Shown in pieces: positions 1 to 9,155 of a stretch of DNA of 64,000 nt. The DNA comes from Paenibacillus sp. DMB5. Lineage in GTDB: Bacteria > Bacillota > Bacilli > Paenibacillales > Paenibacillaceae. The position numbers were made by a program, and so were the translations under genes. The stretch is from contig NZ_LRAC01000120.1 in NCBI RefSeq assembly GCF_001517085.1, positions 124,001 to 188,000 of the forward strand, written 5' to 3'. The notes below the pieces were generated by a model, which did no database searches, was not told the DNA's origin, and worked only from the letters and a program-made list of their open reading frames with translations. The number at the start of each line of letters is the position of its first letter. Within the stretch, counting starts at the first letter, position 1.

Positions 1-521
<521 letters not shown>

Positions 522-534
522 TATTTATTCCTCC

Positions 535-1530
535 TTATTGGGCACCGACTACACGGTGCGGGATGTACAGCTCTTCAAGAAATTCTACCTCTTCCTCTGT
601 CAGTCTAACGGATAGTGCTCCTACAGCATCTTCAAGCTGGGTTAGCTTGGTTGCTCCAATTATCGGAGCAGCTACCGTTTCCTTCTGCAGCAGCCAGGCA
701 AGGGCGATATGAATACGCGGCACACCGCGCTTCTCTGCAAGTGAGGCTACCCGTTCAATGATCAGCCGGTCGGCCTCCGCAGTGGCATCGTATTTGGATT
801 TCTGGATGTGATCGGTTTCTGAGCGCAGCGTCGTCTCGGACCAGTCACGGATCAGTCTTCCGGATGCCAGCGGACTGTATGGAGTAGTCGCGATTCTCTG
901 GTCCTTGCACAGCGGCAGCATTTCACGTTCCTCTTCCCGGTAGATCAGATTCAAGTGATTCTGCATCGAAACGAACCGGGTCCAGCCATTCTTTTCTGCG
1001 GTATTCTGCGCCTTCTGAAATTGCCAGGCATACATTGCGGAAGCGCCGATATATCTGGCTTTCCCCGCCTTCACAATATCATGGAGTACCTCCATCGTTT
1101 CCTCAATCGGCGTGTCGTAATCCCAGCGGTGGATGATGTAAAGATCGACATAGTCGGTTCCCAGCCGCTTCAGGCTTTTGTCCATTTCACTCAATATAGC
1201 TTTCCGGGACAAGCCCCCTCCGTTTGGACCCTTGTGCATGCGTCCCCAGACCTTGGTAGCCAGTACGATTTCATCCCGGTCTGCATAATCCTTGAGAGCC
1301 CGTCCGGTGAACTCCTCACTGGTGCCATTCGCATAAATGTTGGCTGTATCAAAAAAGTTAATGCCCAGCTCAAGCGCACGCTTGATCATTTCCCGGCTGC
1401 GCTCCTCATTAAGCACCCACTGGTGCCAGTCCGGCAGCGCCTCTCCGAAGCTCATACAGCCCAGACAAATCCGCGAGACATCCATTCCGGTATTGCCGAA
1501 TTTAACATATTCCACTGTGTAATCCTCCAT
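535..1530 (-). CDS. Aldo/keto reductase (YajO/Tas-like, AKR family)
   Basis: 331-residue cytosolic oxidoreductase expected to reduce aldehydes or ketones with NADPH. It starts with the family pattern KFGNTGMDVSRICLGCMSFG. Catalytic Asp and Tyr are in FFDTANIYANG (about residues 60-70), Lys in LATKVW (about 92), and His in YIIHRWD (about 134). The C-terminal cofactor-binding part IIGATKLTQLEDA is present, and the length is normal for the family. It lies 13 bp upstream of the broken second AKR and is divergent from an AraC regulator, which is its likely activator. The natural substrate cannot be told from sequence. Confidence 0.9.
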   Translation of the reverse strand: MEDYTVEYVKFGNTGMDVSRICLGCMSFGEALPDWHQWVLNEERSREMIKRALELGINFFDTANIYANGTSEEFTGRALKDYADRDEIVLATKVWGRMHKGPNGGGLSRKAILSEMDKSLKRLGTDYVDLYIIHRWDYDTPIEETMEVLHDIVKAGKARYIGASAMYAWQFQKAQNTAEKNGWTRFVSMQNHLNLIYREEEREMLPLCKDQRIATTPYSPLASGRLIRDWSETTLRSETDHIQKSKYDATAEADRLIIERVASLAEKRGVPRIHIALAWLLQKETVAAPIIGATKLTQLEDAVGALSVRLTEEEVEFLEELYIPHRVVGAQ

Positions 1531-1691
1531 TTCTGTTAGCGCAGGATTCTTGCTCCTCTCTCTTATTATGCCCTTGTACCAGCGAATAGCGTTATCCTGA
1601 TCATGCTGAATGCTTGCCTATTTCTGTCACGGAGATTACTATAAGAATTCGTAGGGGTTATAATCGAGTAAAAATATCCGGGGGAATGGTT

Positions 1692-2624
1692 ATGTCAGAA
1701 GTCAGTATCAAGCAGCAGCAAGAGCTGAGCGCGCTCATTCAGCAATTCACGCCCAATAACGGAGTATTTGAAACGGCAATTCCCCATTTATTTGTCATCC
1801 GCTATTCGAAAGTATCCGAACCGGCTTACAGGGTGTACAAGCCTTCCTTTTGTGTCATTGCCCAAGGCGAAAAAGAGGTTTTTCTTGCGCAGGAACGCTT
1901 TGAATACGGGGCGGCTGACTACCTCGTGGCTTCGATGAATCTGCCTGTGGTCGGTCAGATCATCAGAGCTTCGGAGGAGCAGCCCTATCTGAGCATTAAA
2001 CTGGAATTTACACATGATCAGATTCTGGAAGTCATTAACGATGCGAATGTACGCATTATTCCCAATGAGAACGCTAAACGCGCTATTTTTGTCGGTCAGA
2101 CAGAGCACACTTTGATAGATGCAACTCTAAGACTATTGGAATTATTGCACCGGCCGGATGATATCCCATTTTTAGCACCTTTGTGTATAAAAGAGATTCT
2201 ATATACCCTATTAAAGGGTCCATATGGTGTCACATTAAGCCAAATCGCCATGGAGGGCAGCAATACTTACCGGATCAGAGAATCTATTGACCACCTGACT
2301 TCCTGTTTTGACCAGACTATCCGTGTGGAACAGCTTGCCGAAGCGGCGAATATGAGCCTTTCTACATTTCACCGGAACTTTAAGGAAGTGACCGGTATGA
2401 CTCCGATCCAGTTTCAGAAGCAGCTGAGGCTGCATGAAGCCCGGCGGATCCTGTTGTCCGAATCTGCTGAAGCCGCCGAGGTCGCTTTCCGGGTCGGGTA
2501 CGAGAGTGCTTCCCAGTTCAGCCGCGAATACTCCCGGATGTTTGGTTCTCCGCCGCGTTCTGATGTGAAGCAATTGAAGGAAATGTATGATCCCGCTAGA
2601 AGCATCGTTTTTCTGGGAGATTGA
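1692..2624 (+). CDS. AraC-family transcriptional regulator
   Basis: DNA-binding regulator of about 310 residues. The N-terminal half matches the AraC-type N-terminal domain seen in regulators of aldo/keto reductase and alcohol dehydrogenase genes (FCVIAQGEKEVFL, LVASMNLPVVGQI). The C-terminal 100 residues hold two helix-turn-helix motifs (VEQLAEAANMSLSTFHRNFK and VAFRVGYESASQFSREYSR). An upstream ATG at 1614 extends the frame, but GGGGGA at about 1679-1684 lies 7 bases before the ATG at 1692, so that start is preferred. The gene diverges from the AKR pair across a roughly 160 bp gap, suggesting local control of those genes and perhaps of itself. Confidence 0.88.
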   Translation: MSEVSIKQQQELSALIQQFTPNNGVFETAIPHLFVIRYSKVSEPAYRVYKPSFCVIAQGEKEVFLAQERFEYGAADYLVASMNLPVVGQIIRASEEQPYLSIKLEFTHDQILEVINDANVRIIPNENAKRAIFVGQTEHTLIDATLRLLELLHRPDDIPFLAPLCIKEILYTLLKGPYGVTLSQIAMEGSNTYRIRESIDHLTSCFDQTIRVEQLAEAANMSLSTFHRNFKEVTGMTPIQFQKQLRLHEARRILLSESAEAAEVAFRVGYESASQFSREYSRMFGSPPRSDVKQLKEMYDPARSIVFLGD

Positions 2625-2675
2625 AAGGAAATCGGCAATGCCCTTCTATTCCGCCAGCTTGAGTGCCGCGATTGC

Positions 2676-3395
2676 CTAATTTGAAATATGACAGGCATTC
2701 ACAAAGGCCGAAAATAGCTTTCTGCTGTTGCTGTCCGCTGTATAACTGAATTCCGGATGCCACTGTACAGCGAGAATAAATCTTTTATTCTCCATCGTTA
2801 CCGCCTCAACCAGCCCGTCCTCCGCAGCTGCCGCGGCTGTCAATGATGCCGGCAGTGTTTTGATCCCCTGATGATGATAACTGTTCACTTCTATATGTTC
2901 TGTCTGTAATATGCTATGCAGCAGCGTGTCCTTGCAGATATGTACAGAATGGGACGGATCGGCATACGGCGGTTTCTGTTTATGGCTGACGGTAATCTCT
3001 GCTACCATCTGGGCTGGTATATCCTGATAAAGGCTGCCTCCGCTTAACACGTTAAACAATTGTAACCCGCGGCAGATTCCAAAAGCAGGCTTATCCAATT
3101 CTATTACCCGGTCAAACAGCAGCTTCTCCATTTCATCGCGTTCATCACACCATTCCCCGCAGACCTCTTCCGCTGTCTCCTTATAAATTTTAGGATTGAT
3201 ATCATGGCCGCCGGTGAACAGGAATCCGTCAAACCTGTCTGCCAAGGCCGTAATGATCTCCTTACCGGTTGTCAGGGGCAGCATTACCGGAATTCCGCCT
3301 TCATTTTCTATTGCTTTCATGTATGCCGGGAGCATCCAGTAGCTGTCTTTTCCGGAATCGTATAAAGGCAGGACTCCTATCATCGGTTTCTTCAT
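2676..3395 (-). CDS. Gamma-glutamyl-gamma-aminobutyrate hydrolase-like class I amidotransferase (PuuD family, peptidase C26)
   Basis: 239-residue cytosolic enzyme of the class I glutamine amidotransferase fold; family members cleave gamma-glutamyl amides such as gamma-Glu-GABA. The nucleophile elbow FGICRGLQ places Cys at about residue 108, and QWHPEFS supplies His213 and Glu215, so the triad is complete. TGGHDINP near residue 61 is the usual oxyanion region. No putrescine pathway genes are nearby, so the substrate is open. The gene is convergent with the AraC regulator (about 50 bp between ends) and stands alone. Confidence 0.87.
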   Translation of the reverse strand: MKKPMIGVLPLYDSGKDSYWMLPAYMKAIENEGGIPVMLPLTTGKEIITALADRFDGFLFTGGHDINPKIYKETAEEVCGEWCDERDEMEKLLFDRVIELDKPAFGICRGLQLFNVLSGGSLYQDIPAQMVAEITVSHKQKPPYADPSHSVHICKDTLLHSILQTEHIEVNSYHHQGIKTLPASLTAAAAAEDGLVEAVTMENKRFILAVQWHPEFSYTADSNSRKLFSAFVNACHISN

Positions 3396-3517
3396 TACTG
3401 CACCTCCATCAATTATTGTCGTTTATTATAATAGGCGATTTATAATAATACCAGAGAATACCTGACACATTATGTAAGAAGATTGGATTCTTTTTCATTT
3501 CTTTAGCATGATATTAC

Positions 3518-3549
3518 AAAAAAAAGCAGGACACTATGGTGTCCCTGCT
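3518..3549 (-). terminator. Rho-independent terminator of the kinase-like gene
   Basis: Read on the minus strand, AGCAGGGACACC pairs with GTGTCCTGCT (one bulged G) and is followed by a run of eight T. It lies 17 bp past the stop of the gene ending at 3566. Confidence 0.8.
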
Positions 3550-3565
3550 CTTTCGGGGGTGTTTT

Positions 3566-4201
3566 TCAGCGAGTTTTCCTTTTGCGCCACTGGTAGACTT
3601 TGCGGACAATCTCCAGCATTACCCGGGGAACCGGAAATATCCACCGCGAGGCGATCGGCCTGTACAGACGGTAATAGGCTTTCTTGTAATCCTCCCACAT
3701 GCTGCAGTCTTCCTGCTTGAGGAAGTCTGATACATCCACAATCAAGCCGCGGCCGTCCTTGATCATCACATTTTTGGCATGAACATCGTGCGGGTAGAGT
3801 CCCCGGGAACGGGCATAGTCCAGTGCACTGTCAATATCGCGGATCGCCTGTTCTGTAATAAGGATCCCCTGCTTCATTGAGTCGTAAAAGGTAACCCCGC
3901 GCAGCCGGTCAAGGATAAGAAAGGTACTGCCGATATAATAGCACTGTGCGTATGCCGGATGGTGTCCAAGAAGCTTGTATACCTCCGCTTCCTCCTCCAG
4001 ACCGGGTCTTCCCGGGGCGTATATTTTTACCGCATAAGCTTCATAGTCAGGATGGCAAAAAACAGCGGCATAATTACCGCAGCCCAGCACCCTCCAGGGA
4101 TACGGTACATTGCTGACTTTTACAGGCTCCTGGGGATCAATACTTTCTATACTGGCTTTTAACATTAAATCATCAGTGATCAGTTCCCGCAGCTTCTCCA
4201 T
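3566..4201 (-). CDS. Small serine/threonine protein kinase-like protein (YrzF-like)
   Basis: About 211 residues with reduced protein-kinase features: a glycine-rich loop (LGCGNYAAVF), a Lys in AVKIY, a catalytic loop HDVHAKNV with Asp and Asn, and VDVSDF in the place of DFG. The ends of a full kinase fold are missing, as in the short Bacillus YrzF/YbdM group. Start: the frame opens at 4231, but AGGGAG sits at good spacing before the ATG at 4201 (MEKLREL), which is preferred. It is probably cytosolic; the target is unknown. Its own terminator follows. Confidence 0.75.
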   Translation of the reverse strand: MEKLRELITDDLMLKASIESIDPQEPVKVSNVPYPWRVLGCGNYAAVFCHPDYEAYAVKIYAPGRPGLEEEAEVYKLLGHHPAYAQCYYIGSTFLILDRLRGVTFYDSMKQGILITEQAIRDIDSALDYARSRGLYPHDVHAKNVMIKDGRGLIVDVSDFLKQEDCSMWEDYKKAYYRLYRPIASRWIFPVPRVMLEIVRKVYQWRKRKTR

Positions 4202-4271
4202 ACCTGCTTCTCCCTGCAGCCTGTCCGGCATATTGTTTCTATTAATATATCATATGTTCCCTGGAATAATG

Positions 4272-5185
4272 CTACCACTGCCCATTCTCCCTGTTGGTGT
4301 CAATGACCTCCTGAAAACGGTCCGGGTAATTCGTATAAACCCCATCCACGCCCCACGAATACGCTTTATCCATGTTGACCTGGTAATTTACCGTATAAGG
4401 CATTACCTTGAGGCCGGCATTTTTCACCTGAGCCACATAAGCTGCTCCGATTCCCTGGAAGTTAGGGCTGATTCCGACCGCATAGGTCTTCACATTCTCA
4501 AGATAAGACGCGGGGGGAGTCTCGCAGCAGCATAGTCATTCCATACGAGCTGGTACAGCGGGATCTCCGGGTTAAGCGCATGAAGCTTGCGTAAGCTGGC
4601 ACTGCTGAAGGAATGAACAGATACAGCGTCCTCCAGCTTATATTTTTCAATCGCTTCGTTTAGTAAGGCTTCGATCTGGCTGTTCGCCCCAGGCTCCTTA
4701 ATTTCAATCATATAACGGGTCTTGTCGCCGAACATCTCAAAAACCTCATCCAGCGTAGGTATGGTAATACCGGCATACTGTTCTCTGGCAAACATCGGAT
4801 AAGCCTCATTAAACCATGTGCCGGCATCAAGCTGCTTGATCTGCTCCAGGGTCAAATTTCTCACATATCCTCTGCCGCCTGTAGTCCGGTTCACCGTCTC
4901 ATCATGGATAACGACCGGAATCTTGTCCTTGGTCAAATGAATGTCGAGTTCAATATAATCCGCCTGCATTTCAATCGCCAGCTCTATTGCCGGGATGGTG
5001 TTCTCGGGAGCATATCCCGAAGCACCGCGGTGAGCAATCGTTATTACCTTATCCGCCGGATCAATGATCTCTTTGACCTTCACCTGTATCCATGGAAAAT
5101 AAGCATATAGTGCTGAAAACAAGAAAATAAACATTAAAACATGTACGCCAATAAAATAAGCTTTGTGTCTAAAAAATTTCGTCAT
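4272..5185 (-). pseudogene. Membrane-anchored glycerophosphodiester phosphodiesterase, single frameshift
   Basis: GDPD family enzyme hydrolysing glycerophosphodiesters to glycerol-3-phosphate and an alcohol. There is an N-terminal membrane helix (residues about 10-30). Active-site residues follow in AHRGASGYAPENT and ELDIHLTKD, with the PVVIHD segment. The first frame (5185 to 4490) runs into nonsense after WNDYAAARLPP. The family sequence resumes in another frame from about 4511 (ASYLENVKTYAVG) to the stop at 4272 and ends VDGVYTNYPDRF, the usual GDPD C-terminus. The break is at a run of six G (4512-4517; six C on the coding strand). Seven would restore one frame of about 304 residues, so this is either a real inactivation or a homopolymer miscall. 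Confidence 0.85.
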
Positions 5186-5459
5186 CCATCTGCCCTCTTT
5201 TTTCTGGTCCTTAACAGCATAAATAATATATTAACATGCATGACGGGGTAACCGTTACTTATTCCTTGGGGACGCTGATATTTTTTTATTATATTCCGGT
5301 GAGAACCATATGCGAATATAAAAATAAGCAAATTCTCGCAGAAGCCTGCCACAGCAAAACTACTATACAAGCTTCATAAAAGCGCTTAATATTTGATTAG
5401 TCAGGTGGTTAACATTCAATAGACTCAGAGAAAATGATTATAGAGGAGACAGACAACCC

Positions 5460-6635
5460 ATGCTGGAATCAGGCACAACCTCACAGCTGAAAAAAACACT
5501 CAGTACCAGTATTGCAAACAAAGAAATCGCCGGGGCTAACTTTATGGTGATAAAAAACGGGGAAGAAGTCTTTTATCACGAGGACGGTCTGGCTGATATG
5601 GAGACGGGGATTCCCATTGCAAGGAACTCAATCTTCAGACTGTACTCGATGAGCAAGCCGGTAACAGCAACAGCCGTTATGATGCTTCTGGAACGCGGAG
5701 AAATAGATCTGTTCGACCCTGTAAGCCGTTACATACCCGGATTCCGTAACCAGATGGTTGAAAAAGACGGCGGGCTGGTTGCCCCCGAACGCGAAGTTAA
5801 CATCCATGATCTGCTCAATATGACATCAGGACTTGTATATGGCGGTCCCGGCCTGGCTGGACAGCATACCGAAAGCCTGCTCCAGGAGCTCGGTACCCGT
5901 CTTCATGGACCAAATCCGATGACCACTATGGAATTTGCCGGCCGTCTGGGGCAAGGTCCGCTTGCTTTTGAGCCGGGAGCATCATGGGAATATGGTACAT
6001 CGGCTGATGTACTTGGCGCTGTTGTGGAAGCAGTAAGCGGCATGCGGTTTGGGGAATTCCTGAAGACAGAAATTTTCGGGCCGCTCGGCATGGAGAATAC
6101 CGGATTCTGGCTGACTAGAGAACAGAGAGGCCGGCTCGCCAAAACATATCAGGATGACAGTGAAGCCGGCCTGAAGCTGTATGCGGACAGCCATCTGGGC
6201 ATTAACCATCAGCTGGACCGCGAACCGGCCTTCGAGTCTGGCGGAGCAGGACTGGCATCCACTATTGACGATGCCGCCAGATTTACGACAATGCTCATGA
6301 AGGGCGGCACTTTGAACGGCGTTCAGCTGCTCAAGTCGAGAACTGTTCAGTATATGACCTCGGCTGGTCTGACGCCACCCCAGCAGCAAAGCTTTGCCAT
6401 GTGGCAATCCCTGTGCGGACACAGCTACGGCAACCAGATGCGGATTATGACTGAGCCTGGCCAGACCGGACATATCGGCAGCAAAGGCGAATACGGCTGG
6501 GACGGCTGGCTGGGCGCCTATTTCATGAACAGCCCGCAGGATGAACTGACGATACTGTTTATGGTTCAGAAAAAGGACGCGGGTACCCTCCCTGTCACCC
6601 GCAAGCTGCGGAATATTGTGTTTAGTAGTTTGTAA
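5460..6635 (+). CDS. Serine hydrolase, beta-lactamase/EstB-type (class C fold)
   Basis: 391-residue penicillin-binding-protein-like esterase or peptidase. The SxxK motif is SMSK (about residue 66). The second motif is YGT in WEYGTSADVLG (about 180), where true class C enzymes have YxN. The third region HIGSKGEYGWDGWLG replaces KTG, as in EstB-type esterases. No signal peptide is seen, so it is probably cytosolic and not an antibiotic beta-lactamase. Start ATG at 5460 follows GAGGAG with 9-10 bases spacing. It is monocistronic, with a strong terminator behind it. Confidence 0.85.
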   Translation: MLESGTTSQLKKTLSTSIANKEIAGANFMVIKNGEEVFYHEDGLADMETGIPIARNSIFRLYSMSKPVTATAVMMLLERGEIDLFDPVSRYIPGFRNQMVEKDGGLVAPEREVNIHDLLNMTSGLVYGGPGLAGQHTESLLQELGTRLHGPNPMTTMEFAGRLGQGPLAFEPGASWEYGTSADVLGAVVEAVSGMRFGEFLKTEIFGPLGMENTGFWLTREQRGRLAKTYQDDSEAGLKLYADSHLGINHQLDREPAFESGGAGLASTIDDAARFTTMLMKGGTLNGVQLLKSRTVQYMTSAGLTPPQQQSFAMWQSLCGHSYGNQMRIMTEPGQTGHIGSKGEYGWDGWLGAYFMNSPQDELTILFMVQKKDAGTLPVTRKLRNIVFSSL

Positions 6636-6651
6636 GGTTTGAGATTGATAA

Positions 6652-6702
6652 AAACGGCAGTCAAAGACCTTTTTTTTAAAAGTCTTGACTGCCGTTGTTT
6701 TT
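6652..6702. terminator. Bidirectional rho-independent terminator
   Basis: ACGGCAGTCAAAGAC at 6654-6668 pairs with GTCTTGACTGCCGT at 6682-6695, followed by TTGTTTTT. It serves the serine hydrolase gene, and on the other strand the remnant gene ending at 6701 abuts it. Confidence 0.85.
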
Positions 6703-6989
6703 ATTCTTTATCTTCAGTTAGATTGAGCTCCTTCATATAATCTTCATATGCTTCGCTAACTTTTTTTCTACAAAGATTCTCCCATGATTCCTTTAGTTGT
6801 GACACCATCTTTTTGTTATAAGAGTCAGGAAGGATCCATATCGCCGCCAAAACCTATCCATGCATTAGGGGCAATAAACGATCATGACACAAGCCCTACA
6901 AAACGCCTTGGTGTCTGATTTATGTTATCATAAATCCCAACTCCAAAATCCAAATACATAATATTAAAATGACATTGTGTATCATTCAT
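6701..6989 (-). pseudogene. Decayed gene of unknown family
   Basis: The minus strand reads as protein only if lesions are ignored. From an ATG at 6989 it gives MNDTQCHFNIMYLDFG and PRRFVGLVS, then a TGA, then SFIAPNAWIGFGGDM in the same frame. A frameshift near 6845 follows, then SYNKKMVSQLKESWENL and YEDYMKELNLTEDKE up to a TAA at 6701. The composition is that of a small soluble protein of about 95 residues. I do not recognise the family. It opens the AT-rich patch that extends to about 9.1 kb. Confidence 0.5.
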
Positions 6990-7164
6990 GTCGTGAAGTT
7001 AACTGCGATAGAATCTTGTTAATCTATAGTTACCAGCTGGCTCAACGGCTAATACTTATTGGGGTGCTCGTTTTGTATTACACATAAGTCTTCGCTTTGT
7101 AATGATTGGATTGAGCTATCTATATCCGATAGAGTCTAATGTATCTTACTCGGGCACCGTGAAC

Positions 7165-7233
7165 CTATAGCGGATCGGGACTTTTACGGGCATTGCGTAC
7201 ATGCCGGTTTCCAACTCGAACAAATATGGTCAT
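7165..7233 (-). CDS. Possible 22-residue basic peptide ORF
   Basis: ATG at 7233 is preceded by TTTGAGGTGAGAGAC, a good Shine-Dalgarno at about 7 bases. The ORF gives a peptide rich in Arg (MTIFVRVGNRHVRNARK, then SPDPL) and ends at TAG 7165. Only the ribosome site and length support it; no homology is recognised. It may be the 5' end of a decayed longer gene, since the frame beyond the stop stays readable for about 14 codons. Confidence 0.2.
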   Translation of the reverse strand: MTIFVRVGNRHVRNARKSPDPL

Positions 7234-7320
7234 GTCTCTCACCTCAAACCATTAGGTTATAAGTTATTTACCCGTATTCCCAAGTGCGATCTCAGAAGGG
7301 GCACTAAGCGCATATACGAA

Positions 7321-7340
7321 GGCCCGCATTTCTGCGGGCC
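7321..7340 (-). terminator. G+C-rich hairpin, probable terminator
   Basis: Perfect stem GGCCCGC/GCGGGCC with a 6-base loop, 8 bp after the stop of the lipoprotein gene (minus strand). The T run is weak, so termination may be incomplete. Confidence 0.55.
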
Positions 7341-7348
7341 AATTACTT

Positions 7349-7699
7349 TCAATTCTTGACTTTGATAATTTTTTTGGCATTCACTTGTGCCGGAAACAAA
7401 TCATCACTTGATTCATAAGACACTTCAATTTCATCTCCTTTTTCATATTCAGAAGGTGCAACTTTATTGACCCAAATAACCTGAGAGTACTCACCAGAAT
7501 TGAGAAGTTCCTTGTAATCCTTGTTCAAATCACTATCTTTCAACTGAGAAATCACCAAAATTCTCTTATTCTCAAAATCTACTGTGTGTACGATCCCATT
7601 AAATACCTCAACATCCTTACTGCATGCAGTTAGCAGGAAGAAACATGAAAACAAGATAAGAGAAGTCCTTATAATAAAAGAACCGAGATTTTGAATCAT
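7349..7699 (-). CDS. Small lipoprotein, DUF3221/YobA-like
   Basis: 116-residue exported lipoprotein. An N-terminal hydrophobic segment ends in the lipobox LTAC, so Cys would be lipidated and the protein held on the outer face of the membrane. The mature part (NGIVHTVDFENKRILVIS, ending FPAQVNAKKIIKVKN) looks like the small beta-barrel of DUF3221 proteins; function unknown. The frame opens at 7726 (ATG overlapping the preceding stop), but AAAGGAG sits 6 bases before the ATG at 7699 (MIQNLGS), so that start is used. It lies downstream of the decayed protease gene. Confidence 0.7.
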   Translation of the reverse strand: MIQNLGSFIIRTSLILFSCFFLLTACSKDVEVFNGIVHTVDFENKRILVISQLKDSDLNKDYKELLNSGEYSQVIWVNKVAPSEYEKGDEIEVSYESSDDLFPAQVNAKKIIKVKN

Positions 7700-7725
7700 G
7701 ATTTTCTCCTTTGAATATCCCGTCA

Positions 7726-8400
7726 TTAATTTAAAATGGGTTGAACAGGTAAAGCATTTAGGACATTTCCGATATACGAATAAACTGCGTTCCCATTATG
7801 ACGACCTTTATTAACTCCCATTAATACAGTACTATAATAGGTCGGCGCACCACTGTCCCCAGGGGCAGATGTATAACTGGCAGATCTTAGGCCACTAAAA
7901 GCTACTCCATCAATACTGTATGATACAGATTTACTCAATACAGTTCCACACGATACTGGATTAGTGGCCGATGAAGCTCCGGACATGCAAACCATATTTC
8001 CTACGAAGTCGTTTGCTTGAACAGCATCAAAATACCCTGCTCTACTTGAAGATGTATAGAGATCATTCGAATACGATAAGCTTGTTGTACCTATTGTTGC
8101 TGCATCAACATTTCCACCATAGACTCTTGCACCCATTCCACCAACATTATTGGTACCTTGACTAAAGGAGTTTCTATCAAGATCATCGGAAACGATAGCA
8201 GGTTCTCTTATAGACAACATATCTGAGTTAAAAGCCTTTTCTAAAATCACCTTCTTTTTTTCATCCAAGTCGTTTACGCCTACCTGAATTTTCTGCTCTG
8301 TTAAATCTACTAAAGTATCTGTAATTGTCACACCGTTAAAGTTTTTACCTATCAAAGATATTAATTTTTCATTAAGCTCGTTTAAATCCTTTTCAGAATA
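7726..8400 (-). pseudogene. Trypsin-like (S1) serine protease remnant lacking N-terminus and catalytic His
   Basis: The readable frame begins inside a propeptide-like region (YSEKDLNELNEKLISLIG, upstream of the first possible start, a TTG at 8355). It runs through VQPILN to the stop at 7726. The C-terminal half is a secreted S1 protease of the alpha-lytic/streptogrisin kind: Asp in GGNVDAATIG, two Cys about 15 residues apart (VCMSG and VSCGT), and the nucleophile in APGDSGAP. The TAGHC-type His segment that should come before the Asp is absent, and there is no signal peptide and no credible start site. Two deletions are implied: one replaced the 5' end with the tail of the HEAT-like gene, the other removed the His region. 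An inactive product is expected if any is made. Confidence 0.75.
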
Positions 8401-8401
8401 T

Positions 8402-8992
8402 TTATACCAAACTTAAGTAATGTGGAGAGCTCATCTGATTTAATACTTCTAATGCAGCCAGTTTTTGATACTTCATTCCCGTTCTCCAAGATTCCAGCGC
8501 ACATTGTTCTGCATATTTTGATTTTAAAATTCCTAGTGCCAACAGTGCTCTTCTTCTTACATATTCGTTCTGGTCTTCAAAATACTTAAGAATGATCTCT
8601 TCTGTCTCGGGCTGAAGAGATTTCGCATGAGTTAGGTAATGGGCTAATTGCCATTTAGTATCAGCATCAGAGCAGGATAAGCCTTCTTTTCCGAGAAAAA
8701 GAATACTCTTTGGGTACTCAGCTACTTTTTGGATCAATAATTCACTTTCATTGTCTCTTCCAATTATAAAAAGCAAGTTATTTATGGTTCTCTGATCCCA
8801 ATCAACATAAGATGTTGTATCTATTAGTGAATTAAATATTGTATTGAGCAGCTCCCAGTTAGGGTACAGGGTTTCCCATTCGAATTCTTGCTTTACTGTT
8901 TTCGACCAACGCCAGAATGTATCAACCTGTTCATCAAATTTCTGATAAATATCCTTATTCGGGTCGTGAATAATGTTATGCCAATCCTCCAT
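8402..8992 (-). CDS. HEAT-repeat-like protein
   Basis: 196-residue soluble, mostly helical protein. The C-terminal half holds HEAT-type helical pairs, such as EEIILKYFEDQNEYVRRRAL followed by LALGILKSKYAEQCAL and MKYQKLAALEVL. The N-terminal half is rich in Trp and acidic residues. Similar short HEAT proteins in Firmicutes often lack a defined role; an immunity or scaffold function is possible but unproven. AGAGGTG precedes the ATG at 8992. Its 3' end touches the protease remnant at a probable deletion junction, so its own C-terminus may also be altered. Confidence 0.65.
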   Translation of the reverse strand: MEDWHNIIHDPNKDIYQKFDEQVDTFWRWSKTVKQEFEWETLYPNWELLNTIFNSLIDTTSYVDWDQRTINNLLFIIGRDNESELLIQKVAEYPKSILFLGKEGLSCSDADTKWQLAHYLTHAKSLQPETEEIILKYFEDQNEYVRRRALLALGILKSKYAEQCALESWRTGMKYQKLAALEVLNQMSSPHYLSLV

Positions 8993-9097
8993 AGTGCACC
9001 TCTTTTAATCGGTTCAGTCGCTCAAATGTCGCCCATTGAATGTCATGCAATTTTCTTTTTCGTCGAAGGTTACCTCATTACCTCTTTTTATAAGTAT

Positions 9098-9134
9098 TAA
9101 AGCAGCCAGTTGAGAATCTCTCAACTGGCTGCTT
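9098..9134 (-). terminator. Terminator of the SLH hydrolase gene
   Basis: AAGCAGCCAGTTGAGA pairs with TCTCAACTGGCTGCTT around a 3-base loop, 20 bp past the stop at 9156. It is followed on the minus strand by TTAATAC. Confidence 0.75.
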
Positions 9135-9155
9135 GTCGTACTCTGGCTTACTATG

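Larger units (their letters stand above)
6990..7348. other. Intergenic stretch with no recognised gene
   Basis: About 360 bases between the decayed gene and the lipoprotein gene. It holds one short well-initiated ORF (listed separately) and a G+C-rich hairpin at its end. Several short open stretches on the minus strand read like protein but are interrupted by stops. It may be the debris of an older insertion; no inverted-repeat termini were found. Confidence 0.4.

Noticed and set aside
5182-5370. 62-codon ORF upstream of the GDPD gene
   Set aside because: No ribosome site and no recognisable features; probably the GDPD promoter region.
5460-6635. Antibiotic resistance beta-lactamase
   Set aside because: No signal peptide, and YGT plus the C-terminal motif fit EstB-type esterases; resistance cannot be claimed.
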